A stretch of 64,000 nucleotides of DNA from Pedococcus bigeumensis (GCF_006438965.1 NZ_RCZM01000001.1:1097-65096), one strand, 5' to 3'. Positions 42,547-52,450 are shown, counted from the first letter of the stretch. Translations and numbers: made by a program. Notes: a model not told the origin generated them from the sequence alone.

Positions 42547-43337
42547 GCGACCACTGTCTCGTGCCGCAGGCTCGCATAGGCGCCGCAACGCGCCTGCAGC
42601 GCGACCCGCACGAGGATCAACGGCACCGTCACCGCGAGGAACAGCTGGGGTCGGGTCAGGCCCAGCCAGGCGACCTCGTTGCCGCGGACGTACTCGAGCA
42701 GGAACCTGGCGATGCCGTAGGCACCGAGGTACCAGACCAGCAGCTCGCCGCTGGGCACCGGCCGGTGGCGCAGCCACCACCAGATCACGGCGAATGCCGC
42801 GGCGTGGAAGGCGATCTCGTAGAGGAACGACGGGTGCAGCGGTATGCCGGCCGGCGCGCCTGTGCGCGCGGCGGCGGCGTCGCCGAGGGTGATCCCCCAC
42901 GACGTACCCGTCGGCGTGCCGGGCCGCTCGGTGAGCAGGCAGCCGATCCGACCCACGGCCATGCCCAGGGCCACGGCGGGGGCGAACAGGTCGCCGGTGC
43001 GCAGGCGATAGCCGCTCAACCGCTTGGCGAGGTGCACGCCTGCCCAGGCGCCCACGAGGCCACCGAGGATGCTGCGGTTGCCGTAGGCCCACTGCTCGGC
43101 GAGCGAGGCGTTCTGCCGGAGGTCGACGTGCTGCAGCCAGGTGCCGAGCCGCATGAAGACCGCCCCGCCGACCAGCCCACCGGTCACCACGGCGAGGAGC
43201 CGCTCGTCGGTGCTGCCGCGCCGGCGCGCCTCGAGGGCGAAGATGCCGATGGCGGTGAGCACCCCGAGCGCGACGAACGCCGAGTGGGTGTCGACAGCGA
43301 GGTCGAACCCGAACAGATCCCCCAACGTGGGAAACAC
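42543..43337 (-). CDS. Lgt-like (prolipoprotein diacylglyceryl transferase family) membrane protein
   Basis: A 264-residue multi-pass membrane protein of the Lgt superfamily. Family marks are GGLVGAWAGVHLAKR, MAVGRIGCLLTERPG (Lgt signature with Cys in place of Asn), LHPSFLYEIAFHAAAF and GELLVWYLGAYGIARFLLEYVRG. Canonical Lgt has a His before the first GG; here it is Leu (SILGG). This is therefore a divergent paralogue, and ordinary lipoprotein modification is doubtful. GTG 43337 follows GGAAGGGG. It is the first gene of a four-gene overlapping operon with the Tes-like radical SAM enzyme. Phosphatidylglycerol as a substrate is plausible by family. Confidence 0.75.
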   Translation of the reverse strand: MFPTLGDLFGFDLAVDTHSAFVALGVLTAIGIFALEARRRGSTDERLLAVVTGGLVGGAVFMRLGTWLQHVDLRQNASLAEQWAYGNRSILGGLVGAWAGVHLAKRLSGYRLRTGDLFAPAVALGMAVGRIGCLLTERPGTPTGTSWGITLGDAAAARTGAPAGIPLHPSFLYEIAFHAAAFAVIWWWLRHRPVPSGELLVWYLGAYGIARFLLEYVRGNEVAWLGLTRPQLFLAVTVPLILVRVALQARCGAYASLRHETVVA

Positions 43338-43402
43338 CGACGCCCCTTCCGGTCGGGCCCCAGCGTGGCACGAACGGCACGCGCGCGCGGCATACTTGGC
43401 CC

Positions 43403-43480
43403 GCCCCCGTGGCCCAACTGGCAGAGGCAGGCGACTTAAAATCGCCACAGGTACGGGTTCGATCCCCGTCGGGGGCACCA
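43403..43480 (+). tRNA. tRNA with anticodon UAA (Leu codon UUA), short variable loop, CCA encoded
   Basis: A 78-base cloverleaf. The acceptor stem GCCCCCG/CGGGGGC, D stem GCC/GGC, anticodon stem GGCGA/TCGCC with loop CTTAAAA, T stem ACGGG/CCCGT with loop TTCGATC, discriminator A and encoded CCA are all present. The anticodon is TAA, so it should read UUA. Bacterial leucine tRNAs normally have a long variable arm (class II); here the variable region is only ACAGGT, class I. Amino-acid identity is therefore uncertain. It lies between the divergent Lgt-like gene and yccA. Confidence 0.85.
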
Positions 43481-43617
43481 TCAGGACGGTCGCGCCGCCA
43501 GAGAAGTGGGCTGGTCGTCCACAGGGGCGTCCGTCGGGAACTTTCTCCCCTCCCTCGCACGTAGTCTGGGGTGAGCGGCTGACCGCAGGGCCGCCCTACG
43601 CCTCCAAGGAGACACGC

Positions 43618-44478
43618 ATGGCCAGCAACCCGGTGTTCGACCGGATCGAGAAGGAGTCCCGTCAGGGCTACGCCGGCTTCGGCCGCGGCGGCGCACCGAC
43701 GCAGCCGACGGCGGGCCGGGCGGCCACCGACGGCATGTCCAGCCAGCAGCTCCAGGACCTCTACAACCAGCCCGCAGCCGGGCCGGTCCAGACCAAGCGC
43801 CTGACCATCGACGACGTCGTGATGAAGACGCTCGGACTGTTCGCCATCGTGCTGATCTTCGGCGCCGTCGGCTGGCAGCTCTCGCCGACCTACGGCATCG
43901 GGATCTGGGGTGTCGGCCTGGTGGGGATCCTGGGTCTGGGCCTCGTGATCGCGTTCAAGAAGACGATCAGCGTGCCGTTGATCCTCGCCTACGCCGTGTT
44001 CGAGGGCTTGTTCGTCGGGGCGATCAGCGAGTCCTACAGCACGTACTTCGACCGGGCCACGGACACCCCGATCTTCCAGGGCATCGTCGCCCAAGCGGTC
44101 CTGGCGACCCTGTCCGTGTTCGCCGGCATGCTGCTCGCCTACAAGACCGGCATCATCAAGGTGACCGAGAAGTTCCGGCGCATCGTGACGATGGCCGTCG
44201 TCGGCTACGCGATCTTCGCGCTCATCAACCTGGTCTACGCCTTGGTATCGGGTAACTCGTTCGGCATCGGCGGCTCGGGTCCGCTCGGCATCGGCATCTC
44301 GCTGTTCGCCATCGGCCTGGCCTCGGCCATGTTGGCCCTCGACTTCGACTCGATCGACCGGGCCATCGCCGCGGGCGCTCCCGAGAAGTACTCGTGGCTG
44401 CTGGCGCACGGCCTCATCGTCACTCTGGTGTGGCTCTACCTCGAGATCCTGCGCCTGCTCGGGCGCCTGCGCAACTGA
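43618..44478 (+). CDS. Bax inhibitor-1/YccA-like membrane protein
   Basis: A 286-residue protein with a soluble N-terminus (residues 1-65, MASNPVFDRIEKESRQGYAGFG is spread over the start) and about seven membrane helices. YAVFEGLFVGAISESYS and the acidic C-terminal pair in LDFDSIDRAIAAGAPEKYSWLLAHGL match the actinobacterial Bax inhibitor-1 family, which forms pH- or Ca-sensitive leak channels in structural studies of homologues. ATG 43618 has AAGGAG at 43606-43611. It is followed after one base by a small gene, so they are likely cotranscribed. Confidence 0.9.
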   Translation: MASNPVFDRIEKESRQGYAGFGRGGAPTQPTAGRAATDGMSSQQLQDLYNQPAAGPVQTKRLTIDDVVMKTLGLFAIVLIFGAVGWQLSPTYGIGIWGVGLVGILGLGLVIAFKKTISVPLILAYAVFEGLFVGAISESYSTYFDRATDTPIFQGIVAQAVLATLSVFAGMLLAYKTGIIKVTEKFRRIVTMAVVGYAIFALINLVYALVSGNSFGIGGSGPLGIGISLFAIGLASAMLALDFDSIDRAIAAGAPEKYSWLLAHGLIVTLVWLYLEILRLLGRLRN

Positions 44479-44479
44479 C

Positions 44480-44761
44480 GTGCCCCCGAAATCGCCTGTG
44501 CCGCAGGAGGTTTCGGCGGAACTACAGCGCGTGGTCCGGCGGTGGCAGCAGCTGCCGCTGGACCGCGCACTGTCGTGTATGCCGCGGGCGCGGCTCCTGC
44601 TCGATGACCTCGCCGCGCCTGCGCGACAGGTCCCTGACCTGGGTCCGGCCGTCCTGATGGACCAGCTGACCGTCCTGGTCTACGACGCGTGTGCAGCGGA
44701 CGCCGAAGCTGGCGGCGACCTCGCCTCTCGCCTCGGCGACCTGCGCCGCGAACTGGGCTGA
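44480..44761 (+). CDS. small conserved-looking protein of unknown function
   Basis: A 93-residue, mostly helical, Arg/Leu/Asp-rich protein with no signal or membrane segment. It starts on GTG 44480, one base after the yccA-like stop, which implies coupling. The pattern AELQRVVRRWQQLPLDRALSCMPRARLLLDDLA suggests a small soluble helical bundle; I do not recognise the family. Its stop codon lies in the left arm of the palindrome at 44759-44809. Confidence 0.7.
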   Translation: MPPKSPVPQEVSAELQRVVRRWQQLPLDRALSCMPRARLLLDDLAAPARQVPDLGPAVLMDQLTVLVYDACAADAEAGGDLASRLGDLRRELG

Positions 44762-44809
44762 TTCGAGGTGTTGTCCGACTGAAATCGGGTCGGACAACAC
44801 CTCGAATCA
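44759..44809. repeat. long inverted repeat before the AbiEi/DUF559-like gene
   Basis: Perfect 20-bp arms (44759-44778 and 44790-44809) surround an 11-nt centre. The arms contain TTCGAGGTGTTGTCC and its complement. The same core occurs at 45795-45839 on the other side of the gene. It may terminate the upstream transcript, but its sequence is shared with the second site. Confidence 0.9.
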
Positions 44810-44825
44810 AGGGGGCTGTGGATGA

Positions 44826-45785
44826 ATGGCGTCCGGGTGGAGCCGGCTTCGCGATGCTGTGGGAGTGTCAGCTGAACGGAGGTCTCGCGCCGAGCTCGCG
44901 GACCTTGCGCCCGATGGGGTGATGAGCCGCGCCCAGCTCCGTGCCCAAGGCTGGGACTTCAGGTCCGTCGGCCGGCAGGTCGGTAGTGGCCGGTGGGCGC
45001 TGCACGGGTTGCAGACGGTCGCGCTGCATACTGGTCCGCGGGGCGAGTCCGCCCATCGGCAGCGCGCGCTGTGGGAGGTGGGGAAGGGCATCGCTGCCCT
45101 TGATGGCGTGACCGCCCTACAGGTGGCAGGCCTCCAGGGCTATGACGACGACCGCATCCACGTGTCCGTCAAGCACACGGCCAGGGTGGCCGAACCATCC
45201 GGCGTGCTGTTGCACAAGGTGATCAGGCGGGTCCCGGACGAGCTGGTCGGCGTCGGACCCACCAGGACCCGACCGGCGGTGGCCGCCGTCCGGGCAGCCC
45301 ACTGGGCGGTCAGCGATAGGCAGGCTGCCTTGCTCCTGGCGATGCCCGTCCAACAACGCCTCGTGACCGGCGCTTCACTGCTGGCCGCAGTACGGGAGAT
45401 CCGTGGCAGGAACCGCAGGAGGTTCATCAGCCTGGTAGCGCTGGATGTGGCCGACGGTGCGCAGTCGTTGGGCGAGCTGGACTTCGCCAGGCTTTGCCGG
45501 TCTCGCGGGCTCCCGACACCCAGCCGGCAGGCATTGAGGTCAGGTTGGCGGGGGAGGGTCTACCTCGACGTCAGCTGGGACGACATTGAGCTGGCGGTGG
45601 AGATCGATGGTTCGCAGCACACGTGGGGTCTGGCGCTCAGCGACGACCATTTCCGACAGAACGACCTGGTCATCCGGGGCGACAGGGTGTTGCGCATGAC
45701 ACTCATGGGACTCCGGCTGCAACCTGATGCCTTCATGGACCAGGTCTGTCGAGCCCACGCAATCATGCGGGCCCGCGCAGCCTGA
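44826..45785 (+). CDS. AbiEi-like N-domain + DUF559/Vsr-type endonuclease-like protein
   Basis: A 319-residue protein of a common actinobacterial type. The N-terminal third resembles the winged-helix AbiEi antitoxin domain (DGVMSRAQLRAQGWDFRSVGRQVGSGRWALHGLQTV is distributed over residues 33-68). The C-terminal ~100 residues are DUF559/Vsr-like: VYLDVSWDDIELAVEID-GSQH carries the acidic active-site-like residues, then DDHFRQNDLVIRGDRVLRMT. Target and partner are unknown. The gene stands alone between two related palindromes that share TTCGAGGTG-TGTCC, which suggests a mobile or exchangeable cassette. ATG 44826 lacks a clear Shine-Dalgarno; GTG 44865 is an alternative start. Confidence 0.7.
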   Translation: MASGWSRLRDAVGVSAERRSRAELADLAPDGVMSRAQLRAQGWDFRSVGRQVGSGRWALHGLQTVALHTGPRGESAHRQRALWEVGKGIAALDGVTALQVAGLQGYDDDRIHVSVKHTARVAEPSGVLLHKVIRRVPDELVGVGPTRTRPAVAAVRAAHWAVSDRQAALLLAMPVQQRLVTGASLLAAVREIRGRNRRRFISLVALDVADGAQSLGELDFARLCRSRGLPTPSRQALRSGWRGRVYLDVSWDDIELAVEIDGSQHTWGLALSDDHFRQNDLVIRGDRVLRMTLMGLRLQPDAFMDQVCRAHAIMRARAA

Positions 45786-45794
45786 CCTCCACCG

Positions 45795-45839
45795 TTCGAG
45801 GTGATGTCCCACCGGAATCCGGTGGGACATCACCTCGAA
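45795..45839. repeat. 45-bp near-perfect palindrome after the AbiEi/DUF559-like gene
   Basis: Arms 45795-45816 and 45818-45839 are perfect 22-bp complements around a single A. They share TTCGAGGTGATGTCC with the palindrome at 44759-44809. It lies between convergent genes, so it can act as a bidirectional terminator. Confidence 0.92.
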
Positions 45840-45857
45840 TCATCGAGTGCGGCTGGG

Positions 45858-47081
<1,224 letters not shown>

Positions 47082-47133
47082 GGGGGTTCCTCCTCATGCA
47101 GCAGGTGCGAGGGGCCGCGAGATAAGCGGCCGC

Positions 47134-48312
47134 TTAGTCAGCCTCGATGGTATGCCGTGTGGCTGGGTCCGTGGGTGTGTCGTTGCTCTCGCCGACCCCG
47201 TCCGCAGACTCCAGCATGGGCAGGTCTGTTCCCGCGCCGGCGGCAGTGCCGAGAGCCACCTCGACGCCCGGTCCGGCGACCGCCTCGACCCCGCCCTCGT
47301 CGCCCTCGTGGCGGTCGGGCACCGGGTTGTGGGGACGGCGCAGCAGCATCGCCCAACGACCGCGGGGGCCGCGGCTCTGGCCGGCGATCTGGGTGGCGCT
47401 GACCTCCGTCCCGGGGTCGCGCACGGCATACACCGCTGCCACCGCAACGGGGCCCACGCCCTCGCCGCGGCGCGTGTCGGGAGCACGCTCCTCGGTGGGC
47501 TCGCCGGACCAGACGCCGAGGGCGGCATACACGCTGGGCAGCAGGGCTGAAGCCGCGCGGGCATAGCCCGCAGGGGAGGGGTGGAAGCGGTCGGCGCTGA
47601 ACATCTCGTGCGGGCGCTCGGCGAACTCCGGTCCGAGGAGGTCTCCGAGGGACACCGTGCGGCCGCCGGCTTCGACCACAGCGACGGTCTGGGCCGCTGC
47701 CATGTCGCGGGACCAGCGCCGCCCGATCAGCCGCAGCGGCTGCGGGATCGGCTGGATGGTGCCCAGGTCGGGGCAGGTGCCGACGACGACCTCCGTGCCG
47801 AGGGCGCGCAGGGCGCGCACCGTCGTCTCCAGGTGGCGGACCGCCACGGCCTTGTTGATCCGGTGGGTCACGTCGTTGGCGCCGACCATGATGATGGCCA
47901 CGTGTGGACGGGCCACCTGGTCCAGGGCGTTGGCGAGCTGGAGCTCCAGCCCGGACGACTCGGCACCCACGACGGCGGTGTTGGTGAGGTGGACCGGTCG
48001 GCCGGTCAGGGCCGAGACGCCGTTGGCGATGATCGCGCCGACCGTCTGGTAGCGGTTGTCCGCGCCCATGCCCGCCGCGGAGGAGTCGCCGAGGACGATC
48101 AGCTCGACCGGGTCGCCGACACCGGAGCCATAGGACCCGTTGTCGTCGGGGGAGCCGTCGAAGGGCTGGCCGACGATCCGGCGGGCCACTTTGGCCTCGG
48201 CCTTCAGGACGCCGTAGGTCAACGCGCCGAGCGCACCGATGCCCGCAGCGAGGCCGCCACCGCCGTAGGCAGCAGTGGCAGCGATCTTGCGTGCACGCCG
48301 AGCCCGACCCAT
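47134..48312 (-). CDS. SGNH/GDSL hydrolase (membrane-linked)
   Basis: A 392-residue esterase-type protein. An N-terminal hydrophobic segment (near residues 12-35) can act as signal or anchor. SGNH blocks are ELIVLGDSSAAGMGAD (Ser nucleophile), TNTAVVGAESS, IIMVGANDVTH (Asn block) and ADRFHPSPAGY (Asp/His). A ~130-residue disordered acidic tail follows. ATG 48312 has GGAGAGGGG upstream. It is the counterpart of the Rv1075c-type gene beside fadA and cbs in mycobacteria. The substrate is unknown, probably an ester at the cell envelope. Confidence 0.88.
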   Translation of the reverse strand: MGRARRARKIAATAAYGGGGLAAGIGALGALTYGVLKAEAKVARRIVGQPFDGSPDDNGSYGSGVGDPVELIVLGDSSAAGMGADNRYQTVGAIIANGVSALTGRPVHLTNTAVVGAESSGLELQLANALDQVARPHVAIIMVGANDVTHRINKAVAVRHLETTVRALRALGTEVVVGTCPDLGTIQPIPQPLRLIGRRWSRDMAAAQTVAVVEAGGRTVSLGDLLGPEFAERPHEMFSADRFHPSPAGYARAASALLPSVYAALGVWSGEPTEERAPDTRRGEGVGPVAVAAVYAVRDPGTEVSATQIAGQSRGPRGRWAMLLRRPHNPVPDRHEGDEGGVEAVAGPGVEVALGTAAGAGTDLPMLESADGVGESNDTPTDPATRHTIEAD

Positions 48313-48510
48313 CGGCAGACCCCTCTCCTGGCTGGTCCCTGTCTCGCTGGTCCCTCTGACGTTAACGGCTGACCATGACATGGTGTGCCCCCTCCCCCTC
48401 CGATGGTGCGCCGGGGGTGTGCGTTAGGGCTCCACCAGTTGTGGGAGACGCGCTGGATGCCGTCGGACAGGCGGTCTTGGGGGCCGTCCACCATCTGAGA
48501 GGATGAGCCG

Positions 48511-49887
48511 GTGAAGTACGCAGAGCACATCGCCGACCTCGTCGGGAACACGCCCCTCGTCAAGCTCAACTCGGTCACCGAAGGGATCGCCGCGACGATC
48601 CTGGCCAAGATCGAGTACATGAACCCGGGCGGGTCGGTGAAGGACCGCATCGCGCTCAAGATGGTCGAGACGGCCGAGGCGTCCGGCGAGCTCAAGCCCG
48701 GCGGCACCATCGTGGAGCCCACCTCCGGCAACACCGGCGTCGGTCTGGCGCTGGTCGCCCAGCGCCGCGGCTACAAGTGCGTGTTCGTGTGCCCCGACAA
48801 GGTGAGCCAGGACAAGCGCGACGTGCTCAAGGCCTACGGCGCCGAGGTCGTGGTCTGCCCGACCGCCGTCGCCCCCGACCACCCGGACTCCTACTACCAG
48901 ACGTCCGACCGGCTGGTCCGCGAGATCGACGGCGCCTGGAAGCCCAACCAGTACGCGAACCCGATGGGACCTGCCTCGCACTACGAGAGCACCGGGCCCG
49001 AGATCTGGGACGACACCGACGGCCTCGTGACCCACTTCGTGGCAGGTGTCGGCACCGGCGGCACGATCACCGGCACCGGCCGCTACCTGCGTGAGGTCTC
49101 CGACACCCGCGAGGGTGGCCGCGTGCGGGTCATCGGCGCCGACCCCGAGGGTTCGGTCTACTCCGGTGGCACCGGCCGCCCCTACCTCGTCGAGGGCGTG
49201 GGCGAGGACTTCTGGCCGACGGCCTATGACCCCAAGATGGTCGACGAGGTGATCGCCGTCAGCGATGCCGACTCGTTCGAGATGACCCGTCGCCTAGCCA
49301 AGGAGGAGGGCCTGCTCGTCGGAGGCTCCTGCGGCATGGCCGTCGTGGCTGCCCTGCGTGCCGCGAAGGACCTTCCCGCGGACGCCGTCGTCGTCGTGCT
49401 GCTGCCCGACAGCGGCCGCGGTTACATGTCCAAGATCTTCAACGACGACTGGATGAGCTCCTACGGCTTCATGCGGTCCGCCGACCAGAGCACCGTCGGC
49501 GAGCTCCTGCACAAGAAGGCCGGCGACATGCCGGCCCTCGTCCACACGCACCCCACCGAGACCGTCCGCGACGCCATCGAGATCCTGCACGAGTACTCCG
49601 TGTCGCAGATGCCGGTCGTCGGAGCCGAGCCGCCCGTCATGGCCGGCGAGGTGGCCGGGTCGGTCAGCGAGCGGGCGCTGCTCGAGGCGCTGTTCAACGG
49701 CAGCGCGCACCTCACCGACTCGGTCGACAAGCACATGGAGCCGTCGCTGCCGCTCGTGGGCGCCGGCGAGCCGGTCTCCGTGGCTCGGCACGAGCTCGAG
49801 AAGGCCGACGCGATCATGGTCGTCGAGGACGGCAAGCCGGTCGGCGTGCTGACCCGCGCGGACCTGCTCATCGCGCTGGTCGACTGA
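48511..49887 (+). CDS. cbs: cystathionine beta-synthase
   Basis: A 458-residue PLP enzyme that joins serine and homocysteine to cystathionine. PLP Lys44 is in NPGGSVKDRIALKM, the substrate loop is PTSGNTGVGLA, and the phosphate cradle is GVGTGGTITGTGRYL. Two C-terminal CBS domains (about 340-458; ETVRDAIEILHEYSVSQMPVVG and ADAIMVVEDGKPVGVLTRADLL, each split over the domain) distinguish it from cysteine synthase. GTG 48511 follows GAGAGGA. With metB at 56695-57885 it forms the transsulfuration arm, though the two are separated by other genes here. Confidence 0.94.
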   Translation: MKYAEHIADLVGNTPLVKLNSVTEGIAATILAKIEYMNPGGSVKDRIALKMVETAEASGELKPGGTIVEPTSGNTGVGLALVAQRRGYKCVFVCPDKVSQDKRDVLKAYGAEVVVCPTAVAPDHPDSYYQTSDRLVREIDGAWKPNQYANPMGPASHYESTGPEIWDDTDGLVTHFVAGVGTGGTITGTGRYLREVSDTREGGRVRVIGADPEGSVYSGGTGRPYLVEGVGEDFWPTAYDPKMVDEVIAVSDADSFEMTRRLAKEEGLLVGGSCGMAVVAALRAAKDLPADAVVVVLLPDSGRGYMSKIFNDDWMSSYGFMRSADQSTVGELLHKKAGDMPALVHTHPTETVRDAIEILHEYSVSQMPVVGAEPPVMAGEVAGSVSERALLEALFNGSAHLTDSVDKHMEPSLPLVGAGEPVSVARHELEKADAIMVVEDGKPVGVLTRADLLIALVD

Positions 49888-49897
49888 CAGGCTCAGC

Positions 49898-50788
49898 TCA
49901 CCGCAGCCGTCGTGCCATGTCCGGTCGCGGCGGGAGCATCGCGTCGGGGTGCAGGATGCCGACCAGCGCCTCGACGCCGTCGACGAGGCGCGGCCCGGGT
50001 CGCGCGAAGCTCGCGTTGGCGTCAACCGCCCAGACAGGTATGCCGGGTGGCAGCTCGCCGGAGTCGATCGCCTTGCGTGCCAACGCCGCTGACCCCTCGA
50101 GGTCGTAGCCGCAAGGGGCGCACACGACCACTTCGGGTGCACTGTCCCGGACTGCGTCCCACGTCACGCGCACCGACTTCTCCCCAGCATCCCCGAGCAC
50201 GTTGCGGCCGCCGGCCACGGTCACCATCTCGGGCACCCAGTGTCCGGGGGCGAAGGCCGGGTCGGTCCACTCGAGGACGAGCGCCCGCGGTCGGGGCGCA
50301 TCGAGCACGGCCCGCTCCACGGCATACAGGCGCTGGCGCAGGCCGGCCACGAGGGCACTTGCGGTGCCCTCGAAGCCCGTGGCGGTGCCGAGGGTGAGGA
50401 CCGACTCGAGCACCTCGTCGAGGTTATGCGGGTCGATGGTGAGGACGTCGGCGCGGCACCCCAGGAAGGCGAGGGCGTCGTCGACGACGGACACGTCGAC
50501 CGCGCAGACGGCACACAGGTCCTGGGTGACCACCAGGTCGGCGTCGAGCGCGCCCAGGGCGCCGGCGTCGAGGTGGTAGAGGTCCTCGCCGGCGGCCATC
50601 GCCTTCGACACGAAGGCGTCGATGTCGTGGGCGGACAGGCCTTCGGGGATGGCGGTGGTCGAGACGATCGTGCGCTCGCGGGCCTGCGCGGGTGTGTCGC
50701 ACTCGAAGGTGACCCCGACCACCTGGTCACCCGCGCCGATGGCGAACAGGATCTCCGTGGTCGAGGGGAGCAGGGACACGATCCGCAT
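49898..50788 (-). CDS. cobalamin/siderophore-binding-like protein (BtuF type) without signal peptide
   Basis: A 296-residue protein with the periplasmic-binding-protein class III fold (MRIVSLLPSTTEILFAIGAGDQVVGVT; VVTQDLCAVCAVD; ALVLEWTDPAFAPGHWVPEMV). It lacks a signal peptide at the chosen ATG 50788, so it is probably cytosolic. Homologues without signals are common in Actinobacteria and are annotated as cobalamin-binding. No transporter genes adjoin and no cobalamin riboswitch is seen upstream. The protein may be a soluble corrinoid or metal-ligand binder, or export may be non-classical. It converges with cbs, leaving 10 bases. Confidence 0.8.
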   Translation of the reverse strand: MRIVSLLPSTTEILFAIGAGDQVVGVTFECDTPAQARERTIVSTTAIPEGLSAHDIDAFVSKAMAAGEDLYHLDAGALGALDADLVVTQDLCAVCAVDVSVVDDALAFLGCRADVLTIDPHNLDEVLESVLTLGTATGFEGTASALVAGLRQRLYAVERAVLDAPRPRALVLEWTDPAFAPGHWVPEMVTVAGGRNVLGDAGEKSVRVTWDAVRDSAPEVVVCAPCGYDLEGSAALARKAIDSGELPPGIPVWAVDANASFARPGPRLVDGVEALVGILHPDAMLPPRPDMARRLR

Positions 50789-50966
50789 GCTCCAGACCCT
50801 ACGCAGCGCGGCCGCGACAGCAGCGTCGGAGGCACCGGTGAGAGATCGATTCTGACGTTTCTGCAGGTCAGGGGCGCTTTCAACGCGCGAAACGGACGAA
50901 CCACGCGTAGGTTCCCCCGGTGGGTGCGTTGCGCAACCACCTGACGTGAACAGCGAGGAGTGGCCC

Positions 50967-52439
50967 ATGACGACAGCAGCAGCCCCCACCGAGACCGGAG
51001 CGGTGCGGAGCCTGATCCCCTTCAGGATGGACCGCCTGCCCTGGGCGAGGTTCCACTGGCTGGTGGTCGTCGGTCTCGGCGTCTCCTGGATCCTCGACGG
51101 GCTCGAGATCCAGCTGGTCTCCAACGCCGGCTTCCAGGACAGCCTCCACATGAGCTCCACCGAGGTCGGCTTCGCCGGCACCATCTACCTGATCGGGCAG
51201 GTGGTCGGTGCGCTCACTTTCGGCCGCCTCACCGACAAGCTGGGTCGCAAGCGGCTGTTCATCATCACCCTGGCGATCTACCTGGTCGGCTCCGGCATCG
51301 CCGGGCTGGCCTGGACACCGTGGTTCCTCTACGTGTGGAGGTTCGTGGCGGGTCTGGGCATCGGCGGCGAGTACACCGCGATCAACTCCGCCATCGACGA
51401 GCTCATCCCCGCGAAGTACCGCGGCCGGGTGGACATCGCCGTCAACGGCACCTACTGGGCCGGCGCCCTGCTCGGTGCCTTCGCCAGCTTCTGGCTGCTG
51501 GATACCGACCGCGTCGCGGCGAACGTCGGCTGGCGGATCGCGTTCTTCATCGGCCCGGTCATGGGTCTGGTCATCATCTGGCTGCGCCGGCACATCCCGG
51601 AGAGCCCGCGCTGGATGGTGACCCACGGCCAGGGTGAGGAGGCCGACCGGATCGTCGACGAGATCGAGGCCTCGGTCAAGGCGCAGGGCAAGGAGCTGGC
51701 GCCCGTCGACGAGAGCAAGGCGATGGTGATCAAGGCCAAGGAGGAGATCCCCTTCAAGGACCTGGTCCACGTCTTCGTCAAGAAGTATCCGTCGCGCACC
51801 GTGCTGGGCCTGACGATGATGATCACGCAGAGCTTCCTCTACAACGCGATCTTCTTCACGTATGCGCTGGTGCTGCAGAACTTCTACCACCTCGACAAGT
51901 CGGCGGCCGCGATCTACTTCATCCCCTTCGCGATCGGCAACCTCGCCGGGCCGCTGCTGCTCGGCCACCTGTTCGACACCATCGGTCGACGCAAGATGAT
52001 CTTCGCGACCTACATGGTTGCCGGTCTGGTGCTGCTGGTGTCGGCGTTCCTGTTCAAGGCCGGAACGCTGAACGCAACGACCCACACGATCTTCTGGTGC
52101 GTGTCGTTCTTCTTCGCCTCGGCGGGTGCGTCCTCGGCCTACCTGACGGTCAGCGAGATCTTCCCGCTCGAGGTGCGCGGCCAGGCGATCTCCTACTTCT
52201 TCGCCATCGGACAGATCTTCGGTGCCCTGGGGCCGGTCCTGTTCGGCGCCCTGGTCGGTGAGGGCAAGGAGCGCAACCCGCTGTTCTGGGGCTACATCCT
52301 CGCCTCGTCGATCATGATCCTCGGTGCGGTCGTCGCCATCAGGATCGGCGTCGATGCCGAGGGCAAGGGCCTGGAGGACATCGCCGAACCGCTCAGCAAG
52401 GTCAGCGACGACGGGCCGGTCGAACCGGCTCGCGCGTAG
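50967..52439 (+). CDS. MFS transporter (sugar-porter-like)
   Basis: A 490-residue, 12-helix major facilitator. WILDGLEIQLVSNAGFQDSLHM is the typical first helix and loop, and the loop motif is GRLTDKLGRKRLF with a second copy GHLFDTIGRRKMIF. PESPRWMVTHGQGEEADRIVDE marks the middle loop as in metabolite/H+ symporters of this subgroup. ATG 50967 has CGAGGAG upstream; the earlier GTG at 50946 is rejected. Substrate unknown. A universal stress protein gene follows after 11 bases, a common pairing for actinobacterial transporters. Confidence 0.9.
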   Translation: MTTAAAPTETGAVRSLIPFRMDRLPWARFHWLVVVGLGVSWILDGLEIQLVSNAGFQDSLHMSSTEVGFAGTIYLIGQVVGALTFGRLTDKLGRKRLFIITLAIYLVGSGIAGLAWTPWFLYVWRFVAGLGIGGEYTAINSAIDELIPAKYRGRVDIAVNGTYWAGALLGAFASFWLLDTDRVAANVGWRIAFFIGPVMGLVIIWLRRHIPESPRWMVTHGQGEEADRIVDEIEASVKAQGKELAPVDESKAMVIKAKEEIPFKDLVHVFVKKYPSRTVLGLTMMITQSFLYNAIFFTYALVLQNFYHLDKSAAAIYFIPFAIGNLAGPLLLGHLFDTIGRRKMIFATYMVAGLVLLVSAFLFKAGTLNATTHTIFWCVSFFFASAGASSAYLTVSEIFPLEVRGQAISYFFAIGQIFGALGPVLFGALVGEGKERNPLFWGYILASSIMILGAVVAIRIGVDAEGKGLEDIAEPLSKVSDDGPVEPARA

Positions 52440-52450
52440 GAGGCGGACAC

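Noticed and set aside
43536-43566. ECF-type promoter (GGGAAC…CGTAG) before the yccA-like gene
   Set aside because: The match is partial and spacing is not decisive, so it is not listed as a feature.
50789-50966. Cobalamin riboswitch before the BtuF-like gene
   Set aside because: No B12-box-like sequence and the leader of the minus-strand gene appears short.
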